A program made the position numbers and the translations under genes. This document shows positions 55,522-62,332 of a DNA stretch of 64,000 bases, piece after piece. Location of the stretch: the NCBI GenBank assembly GCA_964436825.1, contig CAYTEO010000007.1, forward strand, positions 12,043-76,042, in the 5' to 3' direction. Below the pieces are notes generated by a model. The model was not told the DNA's origin. It saw only the letters and a program-made list of their open reading frames with translations, and made no database searches. The DNA is from CAYTEO01 sp964436825. Its GTDB lineage: Bacteria > Krumholzibacteriota > Krumholzibacteriia > LZORAL124-64-63. Numbering within the stretch: position 1 is the first letter of the stretch; every line of letters begins with the position of its first letter.

Positions 55522-56211
55522 TCAGGGCACCAGGCGGTAACCGACACCGTGGACCGTCAGGATGTGGCGCGGGTTGGAGGGATCGGGCTCCAGGATCTTC
55601 CGCAGGTTCAGGATGAAGTTGTCGACGGTCCGCGTCGTGGGATAGGCGTCGAAACCCCAGACCCGGTCCAGGATCGTCCGGCGGTCCACCGCCTCTCCCT
55701 GTTTCTCGGCCAGCAGCCGCAGGATCTGGGCCTCCTTCTCCTTCAGGGGGAAGGTGCCGCGGGGGGTGCGCGCCTCGTGGGCCTCCAGGTCGACGACGCT
55801 CTCCCCGACGGCCAGCTCGCGCGGGACGGTCGACTCGTGGAGCCACTCCTGCCGGCGGAAGATCCCCTTGATCCGGGCCAGCAGCTCCCGCAGGTGGAAC
55901 GGCTTGGTGATGTAGTCGTCGCCGCCGGTCTCCAGTCCCTTGATCCGGTCGTCGGTCTGGTCGCGGGCCGTCAGGAACAGGACCGGCACCCGGTCCCCCT
56001 CGCGGCGGATGCGGCGGCAGAACTCGAAGCCGTCCATGCCCGGCAGCATGACGTCCAGCAGGATCAGGTCGATTCCGCCGCGTTTCCAGAACTGCCAGCC
56101 GACCTCGGCGCTCTCGGCCAGGATCGGCTCGTAGCCCTCCAGCTCCAGGTTGATGCGCAGGCCGTCGGCCAGGTGCTGGTCGTCCTCCACGACGAGGATT
56201 CGCTTGCTCAT
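55522..56211 (-). CDS. OmpR/PhoB-family response regulator
   Basis: A 229-aa transcription factor. The receiver domain (1-120) has the acidic pair in RILVVEDDQHLADGL, the phospho-acceptor Asp in LILLDVMLPGMDGFEF, and the Thr and Lys in VLFLTARDQ and GGDDYITKPFHLREL. The winged-helix domain (about 135-229) ends KILEPDPSNPRHILTVHGVG-YRLVP. The ATG at 56211 follows one base after the stop of the kinase gene, so the two are co-expressed. Its target genes are unknown; genes nearby concern the envelope. Confidence 0.94.
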   Translation of the reverse strand: MSKRILVVEDDQHLADGLRINLELEGYEPILAESAEVGWQFWKRGGIDLILLDVMLPGMDGFEFCRRIRREGDRVPVLFLTARDQTDDRIKGLETGGDDYITKPFHLRELLARIKGIFRRQEWLHESTVPRELAVGESVVDLEAHEARTPRGTFPLKEKEAQILRLLAEKQGEAVDRRTILDRVWGFDAYPTTRTVDNFILNLRKILEPDPSNPRHILTVHGVGYRLVP

Positions 56212-56212
56212 C

Positions 56213-57337
56213 TCAGCTCGCTCCCTCTCCCGCGGTCGCACCGGCCGGCCGGTCGGTCGTCGCGGGCAGATCCAGGGTGAAGGCGGCGCCGTGGCCGGGG
56301 GACGAGGCCAGTTCGATCCGCCCGCCCAGGCGCTCGGTGTTCCGCTTGACAAGATACAGCCCCAGCCCGGAGCCGCCGGAGCGGGACACCCCGCTGCTGC
56401 CGCGCGTGAAGCTGTCGAAGATCCGCCGCTGTTCCCGGCGCGGGATGCCGGGGCCGTCGTCGCTGACGGTCAGGCGACAGCGACCGTCGCGTCGCTGCAG
56501 GACGACCCGGACCGTCGCCGGGGCGGGGCTGTACATGACGGCGTTGTGGACGAGGTTGCGCACGGCCGTGCGCAGGAGCTGCCGGTCGCCCAGCACCCGG
56601 CATCCCGGCGGCAGCGTCGTCTCGATCCTGGCGCCGTGGGACTGGAACAGGGGAGCCAGCTGGTCCAGGACGGCCCGGACCTCCTCGGCCACGTCCAGCG
56701 GTTCGGGGCGCAGCGGGCCGGTCCCGTCGGCATCCCGGCTGACGGCCAGGACCTGCTCCACCATCCCTTCCAGGCGCTCGATGTCCTGGATCATGGCGTC
56801 GAGGATCCGCTGCCGCTGGGCGGTCTCCAGGTCCGGCCGCGACAGGGTCTCGGTATAGAGGCGCAGGCTGGCCAGCGGCGTCTTGAACTCGTGGGTGGCG
56901 CCGGCCAGGAACAGCTCGCGGGCCCGCTTGAACTCCTGCTCGCGGCGGGCCGCCACGGTCAGGATCGTCGTTCCGGCCATCAGCAGGACCAGGAAGAACG
57001 CTCCCTCCGACAGGAACATCCGCCGGCGCCGGGCCGCCTCGCGGTGGACCGCCGCGATGGCCTCTGGCCGGGTCCGGACGGTGATCCGCTCCCCCTCGCG
57101 GACGAACTCCAGCTCGGGGAAGTCCTCGCCCAGCTGTCCCTCCGGATCGGCGGCGATCTCCGGGACGGAGTTGATCAGGAAGGCGGCGTGGAGCCTCTCG
57201 GTGGCGAACAGCTGCAGGCGGTACTGCTCGTAGTGGCGGCCCTCCTGGACCATGTAGAAGGCCCACCACGCCCCGATGGCGAGGATCAGGAAGACGAGGA
57301 TCCCGTACAGCAGTCCCAGGTTCTGGCGCAGGCGCAT
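56213..57337 (-). CDS. Membrane sensor histidine kinase
   Basis: A 374-aa kinase with two membrane helices (GLLYGILVFLILAIGAWWAF, about 8-28; EGAFFLVLLMAGTTILTVAA, about 113-132) enclosing a small periplasmic sensor. The phosphorylated His is in LAGATHEFKTPLASLRLYTE. The ATP domain has the N box NLVHNAVMYSP, G1 box SDDGPGIP and GGSGLGLYLVKRNTERLGGR. The start is the ATG at 57337. It lies upstream of its response regulator. Confidence 0.93.
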   Translation of the reverse strand: MRLRQNLGLLYGILVFLILAIGAWWAFYMVQEGRHYEQYRLQLFATERLHAAFLINSVPEIAADPEGQLGEDFPELEFVREGERITVRTRPEAIAAVHREAARRRRMFLSEGAFFLVLLMAGTTILTVAARREQEFKRARELFLAGATHEFKTPLASLRLYTETLSRPDLETAQRQRILDAMIQDIERLEGMVEQVLAVSRDADGTGPLRPEPLDVAEEVRAVLDQLAPLFQSHGARIETTLPPGCRVLGDRQLLRTAVRNLVHNAVMYSPAPATVRVVLQRRDGRCRLTVSDDGPGIPRREQRRIFDSFTRGSSGVSRSGGSGLGLYLVKRNTERLGGRIELASSPGHGAAFTLDLPATTDRPAGATAGEGAS

Positions 57338-57692
57338 CGCGACGCTCCCGGTGCTGGTCCATGCGATTCGTGGCGGTCCTGCTCGCGACGGACCTTCACG
57401 AACGCGCACCCAGGTGGCCCGGCAGGTCCCGGCCGGGACGGGCAGGGTGCAGGATAGCAGGGCCGCGCGGCGGCGTCACCTGTCGGCGCGAGTTGACGAC
57501 CGCGCCGTGGACCGTCATCGGAGGGGGCTGCGCGGGGACGATCCCGCCGGCGGGGCGAATCGGCCATCTCCCTGGGCGGCCGTGCGTTGTGGCGTCGGCG
57601 CGGGCGGGTCCCGCGCGGCGCGCTCCTTGCCCCGGCCCGGCTGCGCGATCGCGCCGCGAGGTCAATCGGAGTTCGGGAGACAGGAGGTGACG
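57338..57692. other. Intergenic region of about 355 bases upstream of the precursor-peptide gene
   Basis: No gene is recognised. The reading frames here are GC-driven and show no protein-like sequence. The region must contain promoters for the kinase gene (-) and the peptide operon (+); TTGACG at 57493-57498 is a candidate -35 without a convincing -10. Confidence 0.4.
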
Positions 57693-57908
57693 ATGAACGG
57701 GAACAGACGCCGCCGCGATCCCGCGGCGGTCCTGCGCCGCCTGGGCGTCGAGGAGGTGACGCAGCGGCTGGAGGTCAGTCCGCTGCTGCTGGCGACCGGG
57801 GCCGAGGGCGGGGCGACGGCCACCAAGGGCTGCTGCACCAGGTACCACTGCAAGATCTGGCCGGACTGTCCGCGGCCCGACAACCCGCCGGCGCCGCATC
57901 CGCGGTAG
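57693..57908 (+). CDS. Putative RiPP-type precursor peptide, Cys-rich C-terminus
   Basis: A 71-aa peptide with a strong ribosome site (AGGAGGTGACG before the ATG). The first 38 residues look like a leader: basic (NGNRRRRDP), then amphipathic and helical (AAVLRRLGVEEVTQRLEV, SPLLLATGAE). A GG at 39-40 may mark the cleavage point. The remainder is a core-like ATATKGCCTRYHCKIWPDC with four cysteines (47, 48, 53, 59) and a Pro-rich end (PRPDNPPAPHPR). No signal peptide is present. The two genes behind it encode an acyltransferase with a PqqD-like domain and a membrane protease, which is the layout of a peptide-modifying operon. I know no described family with this core. Confidence 0.6.
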   Translation: MNGNRRRRDPAAVLRRLGVEEVTQRLEVSPLLLATGAEGGATATKGCCTRYHCKIWPDCPRPDNPPAPHPR

Positions 57909-57920
57909 CTGGACACGACG

Positions 57921-57944
57921 GGGGCGGCCCGGACGGGCCGCCCC
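57921..57944 (+). terminator. Attenuator-like hairpin after the precursor gene
   Basis: GGGGCGGCCC and GGGCCGCCCC form a perfect 10-bp stem with a GGAC loop in the 54-base gap between the peptide gene and the acyltransferase gene. Without a T-run it would stop only part of transcription or protect the upstream mRNA, raising precursor over enzyme, as is common in RiPP operons. Confidence 0.6.
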
Positions 57945-57962
57945 CCACGAGGGAGGTGATCG

Positions 57963-59072
57963 ATGACCGTGACGCTGACCGGTCGGGACCAGTGGGAGCT
58001 GTGGGCGCTCCAGGCGCTGTTCCCCGACGCGACACCGGCACGCCTGGCCGCCCTGCGCCGGCGCCGACGGCGGTGGGAGGAGCTGGAGCGGGCGGTGCTG
58101 GTGGACGGCCGGGCCGACCTGCCGCGCCTGCTGGAGGATGCCCGCGCCTTCCTGGCCGAGCGGCCGGGACTGCTGCAGGGCGGCGTGGTCGCGACTCTCC
58201 ACCTGGGGCCCTATTCCCTGCTGCCGGCCCTGCTGCGCTGGTCGGGTGTGGTGCCCGGCGTGCTGATCGATCCCGATGCCCTGGGCGACGTCCGGCCCCA
58301 GGCCGAGGAGGTCTGTCGGGCGCTGGGGCTGTCTCCCTGTGTCGAGTGGATCGTCGTGGGGGGACGGGCCTTCGCCGCCCGGATGGTGCGCGTCCTGCGC
58401 GACGGACGTCCCCTGGTCGTCTTCCTGGACGGGAACCGGGGCGCTGGCGGCATGGCCCGCACCCGCCAGGACGGGCTGCCGTACCACCTGCCCGGCCGGA
58501 CGATCCGCGTGCGGACGGGGGTGGGGCGGCTGGTCTCGCGCCTGGGCTGCCCGGTGCGGGGAGCGTGCGTCACCTGGCGGCGGGACGGGACCCTCCGCTG
58601 GCGCAGCGAGCGGTTGCGGGCGGGGCAGGGCGAATCGCCGGCCGCGGTGACACGCCGCCTCTACGACTGGATGTTCGCCGAGATCCGCCGGGAACCGGCC
58701 CAGTGGTCGCTGCTGCCGTCGCTGGCCGAGGCGGCCGAGTGCTTCCGCGACGAACGCCTGGCGCCGCCCGACCCCCTGACCGTCCGTTCCCGGCGCCGGT
58801 GGTTCGCGATGGTCCTGCGCCACGTCCCCCACCTCTGGCAGGTGGCGCCGCGGGCGGAGCTGGCCGTCTGGGAGCCGGGCATCCTGGTCGACCGGACCGG
58901 TGAGGCCTTCTACGACGCCGACGGCCTGCGGGAAGAGCACCTGGACCTGCTGCGCGGAGAGCGGCCAGCCACCCTGTCCGGCTTGGTCGAGGCCTGTGGC
59001 GAGCGCTGGGTCCTGCGCCATGTCCTGCGGCTCTACCAGCTGGGCCTGGTGGATCTGCGTCCGGTGTCGTGA
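57963..59072 (+). CDS. LPLAT (LpxL/HtrB-like) acyltransferase fused to a PqqD-like peptide-binding domain
   Basis: A 369-aa protein. Residues about 45-255 resemble lysophospholipid/lipid A acyltransferases: VVATLHLGPYSLLPALLRWS, GRPLVVFLDGNRGAGGMART, LVSRLGCPVRGACVTWRRDG. The usual HxxxxD/E motif is HLGPYS here (His80, Ser85 in place of the acid). Residues about 295-365 (AVWEPGILVDRTGEAFYDAD, then GLREEHLDLLRGERPATLSG, VLRHVLRLYQLGLVDL) look like a PqqD/RiPP recognition-element winged helix. I infer that it acylates or otherwise handles the preceding peptide. GGGAGGTGATCG precedes the ATG; the stop overlaps the next start. Confidence 0.65.
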   Translation: MTVTLTGRDQWELWALQALFPDATPARLAALRRRRRRWEELERAVLVDGRADLPRLLEDARAFLAERPGLLQGGVVATLHLGPYSLLPALLRWSGVVPGVLIDPDALGDVRPQAEEVCRALGLSPCVEWIVVGGRAFAARMVRVLRDGRPLVVFLDGNRGAGGMARTRQDGLPYHLPGRTIRVRTGVGRLVSRLGCPVRGACVTWRRDGTLRWRSERLRAGQGESPAAVTRRLYDWMFAEIRREPAQWSLLPSLAEAAECFRDERLAPPDPLTVRSRRRWFAMVLRHVPHLWQVAPRAELAVWEPGILVDRTGEAFYDADGLREEHLDLLRGERPATLSGLVEACGERWVLRHVLRLYQLGLVDLRPVS

Positions 59073-59884
59073 AGGGGCTCCGCCTCGAGTTGCAGCCGGG
59101 AGGGGCGTGGCTGCTCCGTGCCGGAGGCAGGATCTACAGGGTGAGCCCGGCGACGGCCCGCCGGATCGCCGCGGGCGACTCCCCGGCCGGACTGTCGGCG
59201 GCGCTGGCGGATGCCGCGGGGCACGGCCGCACCGTCCTGCCCCGCACCTGGATCTGGTTGCGGATCCCGCTGCTGCCGGCCGGCGTCGTGCGCCGCCTGG
59301 CCGCCCGCCTGGCCGCCCTGACGGGAGGGTGGTTCCTGGCCGGGGCCGCCCTGGCGGGGCTGCTTCTCTCGGCCGTCCAGCAGCGATGGTGGCCCGTGAC
59401 CGGATCGTCCAGCCCCCTGGCGGCGCTGCCCGGAGTCCTGGCCGCCGCCCTGTGGCACGAGCTGGGCCACGCGGCGGCCCTGCGCCGGGCCGGCTACCAC
59501 CCGGGTCGCATCGGGGCGGGGATGCTGGTCCTGCTGCCTGTACTGACCTGCGACGTCTCCGCGGTGACCCTCCTGCCGCGCCGCGACCGGCTGCGGGTCG
59601 ACCTGGCCGGCGTCGCCTGGCAGGCCCTGGCGGCCGGGTTGCTCTCGCTGGCGGGGGGAGTGCTGGAGGCGCCGTTCCTCGCCCTGGCGGGCGGCGGCGC
59701 CTGGGCCTGCGTCGCCTGGAGCCTGCTGCCGCTGGCCCGCAGCGACGGTGCCTGGGCGATCCGCGACCTCTGGCCGGACGGTTCGCGGCCGGGGAGGATC
59801 GCCGCGCTGGTCCTCGACACGGTCTCCCTGGCGGCGGTGGGGGCACTCCTGTGGCAGTGGTTCTGGGGACGATTTGGTTCTTGA
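59069..59884 (+). CDS. M50-like (site-2-protease-like) membrane metalloprotease
   Basis: A 271-aa protein with about five or six membrane segments. The zinc motif is LWHELGHAAALRRAG (His130, Glu131, His134) and the third ligand is probably Asp226 in WSLLPLARSDGAWA, the equivalent of the LDG motif of M50 enzymes. The N-terminal 60 residues (LELQPGGAWLLRAGGRIYRV, SPATARRIAAGDS) are soluble and resemble part of a PqqD-like domain. The GTG at 59069 overlaps the stop of the acyltransferase gene, so the two are coupled. M50 proteins in peptide operons serve in leader removal, export or immunity. Confidence 0.75.
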   Translation: MKGLRLELQPGGAWLLRAGGRIYRVSPATARRIAAGDSPAGLSAALADAAGHGRTVLPRTWIWLRIPLLPAGVVRRLAARLAALTGGWFLAGAALAGLLLSAVQQRWWPVTGSSSPLAALPGVLAAALWHELGHAAALRRAGYHPGRIGAGMLVLLPVLTCDVSAVTLLPRRDRLRVDLAGVAWQALAAGLLSLAGGVLEAPFLALAGGGAWACVAWSLLPLARSDGAWAIRDLWPDGSRPGRIAALVLDTVSLAAVGALLWQWFWGRFGS

Positions 59885-59910
59885 CAAGGCATATTCGCTG
59901 GCCGTACACC
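59881..59910 (+). promoter_or_regulatory. Promoter of the CheW-like gene
   Basis: A perfect TTGACA (59881-59886) overlaps the stop of the M50 gene; TACACC (59905-59910) follows after 18 bases. Transcription would start only a few bases before the ATG at 59921, which has no Shine-Dalgarno sequence, so the message may be leaderless. Confidence 0.4.
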
Positions 59911-59920
59911 AAGTCCCGTC

Positions 59921-60544
59921 ATGAGGTACCTGAACATCATGGTAGCCGGCCACGAGCTGGCCCTGCCCGTCCTGGAGGTCATGGGCATCGTGGCTCGCCC
60001 GCGGCTCGAATCCGTGCCCGGGCTCCCGGACGGCGTGCGCGGGGTCACGCTGTTCCGCGATCGTGTCGTGCCGGTCATCGACACGACGCACTACCTGTGG
60101 CAGGAGGTCCACGAGTACGGGGATCGCCTGTGTGCCGTCATCGTGGAGGTCTTCGCGGGCAAGGAGACCACCTGTTACGGCCACCTGGACTGCTCCGTCA
60201 CCAAGTGTCCCGCCTACGGCAGCAGCGACCGGCGCTGCTGGCTGTTCAGCGGCACGTTCTGTCGCAACTCGGTCCAGGGAAGCCACTACGACAAGATCGA
60301 GGCCTGCCGGGCCTGCAGCTACTACCAGTTGATGCACCGGGAGGCCCTCCATCCCGTGGGACTGCTGTTCGACGGCACTGCCGAGATCCTGGATGGCGAC
60401 CTGGAACAGCCGCCCGAATTCCCGGGGGAGGCGAGGACCGCCCGGATCAGCCTGCTGGGCCTGTGCCGTTCGGGCGAGACGACGGTGCCGGTCATCGACA
60501 CGCAGACGCTCTGCCGCCCCTTCGCCGGCGGTGCCGTTGCTTGA
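59921..60544 (+). CDS. CheW-domain protein with an inserted two-CW-like cysteine cluster
   Basis: A 207-aa signalling adaptor. The N-terminal (LNIMVAGHELALPVLEVMGI, GVTLFRDRVVPVIDTTHYLW) and C-terminal (VPVIDTQTLCRPF) strands are those of a CheW domain, which links receptors to CheA. Between them, at about residues 83-140, is an insert with nine cysteines: TCYGHLDCSVTKCPAYG, RRCWLFSGTFCRNSVQG, EACRACSYYQ. This matches the two-CW module (CPAY...CW..GTFC...C..C) known from some chemoreceptors. No cheA or receptor gene is nearby. It may sense metal or redox state. The start lacks a ribosome site. Confidence 0.82.
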   Translation: MRYLNIMVAGHELALPVLEVMGIVARPRLESVPGLPDGVRGVTLFRDRVVPVIDTTHYLWQEVHEYGDRLCAVIVEVFAGKETTCYGHLDCSVTKCPAYGSSDRRCWLFSGTFCRNSVQGSHYDKIEACRACSYYQLMHREALHPVGLLFDGTAEILDGDLEQPPEFPGEARTARISLLGLCRSGETTVPVIDTQTLCRPFAGGAVA

Positions 60545-60569
60545 CCGGTTCTCTCCGGCCGCTTACGCT
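60541..60569 (+). promoter_or_regulatory. Possible promoter of the rhomboid gene
   Basis: TTGACC (60541-60546), overlapping the stop of the CheW-like gene, and TACGCT (60564-60569) are 17 bases apart, about 50 bases before the GTG start. The match is moderate. Confidence 0.35.
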
Positions 60570-60619
60570 GATCCCCGCTATCCAGTCCAGCACACCACCC
60601 ACAGAGAGGCCCGGTCGCC

Positions 60620-61378
60620 GTGATCCCGCTGCGCGACTCCATCCCCAGCCGCCACGTCCCCTGGATGAACTGGGCGCTCATGGCGGCCTGCACCATGGTC
60701 TTCCTGCTGGAGACCGCGCTGCCGCCCGACCTCCTGCGGCGTGTCATCCTGCTGCTGGGGATCGTCCCGGCCCGCTTCACCCATCCGGCCTGGGCGGCCG
60801 AGGTGGGCTTCCCGGTCGACCAGTGGTGGCCGCTGCTGACCAGCATGTTCCTGCACGGGAGCTGGTTCCACCTGATCGGCAACATGTGGTTCCTGTGGAT
60901 CTTCGGCGACAACGTGGAGGACCGCATGGGGCCGTGGCGATTCCTGCTGTTCTACCTGCTGTGCGGCGTCGTCGCCGGGGTCGTCCACATGCTGACCCTG
61001 CCGGCGTCGACACTGCCGACGGTGGGTGCGTCGGGCGCCATCGCGGGGGTCATGGGGGCCTACCTGGTCATGTTCCCGCGCGCGCGGGTCATCGTCCTGG
61101 TGCCGCTGCTGTTCTGGCCGCTGATCTTCGAGCTGCCCGCCGTCGTGTTCCTGTTCTACTGGTTCGGCCTGCAGCTGATCTCCGGGACAGCCTCGCTGCT
61201 GGGGCCGTCGCAGCTGGGCGGGGTGGCCTGGTGGGCCCACGTGGGCGGTTTCGTCTGCGGGGTGGTATCGTATCGCCTGTTCGCACGCCGCGGCCGGCGG
61301 CGGCGCCTGTTCCCCGACGAGTTCGGTCTGGAGGCCGGCTGGTTCGCCGGCTCACCCGGGAGGGATCCATGGGTCTGA
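60620..61378 (+). CDS. Rhomboid-family intramembrane serine protease
   Basis: A 252-aa inner-membrane protein with six or seven helices. The catalytic Ser is in VGASGAIAGVMGAYL and the His in WWAHVGGFVCG; the HxxxN-type motif is in LHGSWFHLIGNMWFLWIFGD. It cleaves membrane-spanning substrates. The start is the GTG at 60620 behind AGAGAGG. The end overlaps the start of the next protease gene by ten bases, so they are translated together. Confidence 0.94.
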   Translation: MIPLRDSIPSRHVPWMNWALMAACTMVFLLETALPPDLLRRVILLLGIVPARFTHPAWAAEVGFPVDQWWPLLTSMFLHGSWFHLIGNMWFLWIFGDNVEDRMGPWRFLLFYLLCGVVAGVVHMLTLPASTLPTVGASGAIAGVMGAYLVMFPRARVIVLVPLLFWPLIFELPAVVFLFYWFGLQLISGTASLLGPSQLGGVAWWAHVGGFVCGVVSYRLFARRGRRRRLFPDEFGLEAGWFAGSPGRDPWV

Positions 61379-62217
61379 TGAACCTGTTCTGGCTCTTCTT
61401 CATGCTCAGTGCCCTGCAGCCGGTGCTGCGGCGGCGGATGATCGAGTCGGCCCGCGCGCGGCTGATCGAGAAGATCGAGAAGGAGCGCAAGTCGCGCGTC
61501 ATCCTGATGGTCCACCGCCAGGAGACGATGAGCCTGCTCGGCTTCCCGCTGATGCGCTTCATCGACATCCACGACAGCGAGGAGGTCATGCGGGCCATCC
61601 ACATGACCGATCCCGAGGTGCCCATCGACCTGGTCCTGCACACACCCGGCGGGCTGGTCCTCGCCTCGCTGCAGATCGCCCGGGCCATCCGCCAGCATCC
61701 CGGCAAGGTGACGGCCTTCGTTCCCCACTACGCCATGAGCGGCGGGACGCTGATCGCCCTGGCCGCCGACCGGATCGTCATGAGCCCCCATGCGGTCCTC
61801 GGCCCCGTGGATCCACAGCTCGGCCAGCAGCCGGCCGCCTCCATCCTGCGGGCCGTGGAGCAGAAGCCCGTCGAGCACGTGGACGACCAGACCCTGATCC
61901 TGGCCGACCAGGCCCGCAAGGCCGTCACCCAGCTCCACGACGCCGTGGCCGAGCTGCTGCAGGGACGCTATCCCGACGAAAAGGTGGAGGAGCTGGCGAC
62001 GCTGCTGTCGGAGGGGCGCTGGACCCACGACTTCCCCATCACCGCCGACGAGGCGCAGCGGCTGGGGCTGCCGGTCGACACCGGGATCCCGGAGAAGATC
62101 ATGCAGCTGATGAGCCTCTACCCGCAGCCGGTCCGCCAGGCCGGGGGCGTGGAGTACCTGCCGGGCTACCGCTCGCGGCCCGGTGCAGGGAAGGAGGTCA
62201 ACGGGAGACCGGTGTGA
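61369..62217 (+). CDS. SDH/ClpP-like membrane-anchored serine protease (SppA-related)
   Basis: A 282-aa protein with an N-terminal membrane anchor (MNLFWLFFMLSALQPVL) and a ClpP/crotonase-fold domain of the serine-dehydrogenase-proteinase family (Pfam SDH_sah). The oxyanion region is DLVLHTPGGLVLASLQIARA, the nucleophile Ser is in VPHYAMSGGTLIALAADRIV and a conserved Asp follows in AVLGPVDPQLGQ. The start ATG at 61369 has GGGAGGG upstream and lies inside the end of the rhomboid gene. Substrates are unknown; membrane protein turnover is likely. Confidence 0.88.
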   Translation: MGLMNLFWLFFMLSALQPVLRRRMIESARARLIEKIEKERKSRVILMVHRQETMSLLGFPLMRFIDIHDSEEVMRAIHMTDPEVPIDLVLHTPGGLVLASLQIARAIRQHPGKVTAFVPHYAMSGGTLIALAADRIVMSPHAVLGPVDPQLGQQPAASILRAVEQKPVEHVDDQTLILADQARKAVTQLHDAVAELLQGRYPDEKVEELATLLSEGRWTHDFPITADEAQRLGLPVDTGIPEKIMQLMSLYPQPVRQAGGVEYLPGYRSRPGAGKEVNGRPV

Positions 62218-62260
62218 GATGGTCCGTAGTGAATAAACATTGCCCGGAGGTGCCCGCCGG

Positions 62261-62306
62261 GGATACTCGCGCCGTACGTCGCCTGACGGCCAAGCGGTAT
62301 CCCCCT
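62261..62306. terminator. Extended hairpin between convergent genes
   Basis: GGGGATAC (62261-62268) pairs with GTATCCCC (62299-62306) and an inner CCGT pairs with ACGG; CTTG follows. It lies 43 bases after the stop of the serine protease gene and 27 bases before the end of the metalloprotease gene. Confidence 0.55.
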
Positions 62307-62332
62307 TGTCGGATCGGGTAGTGGGGGACGTC

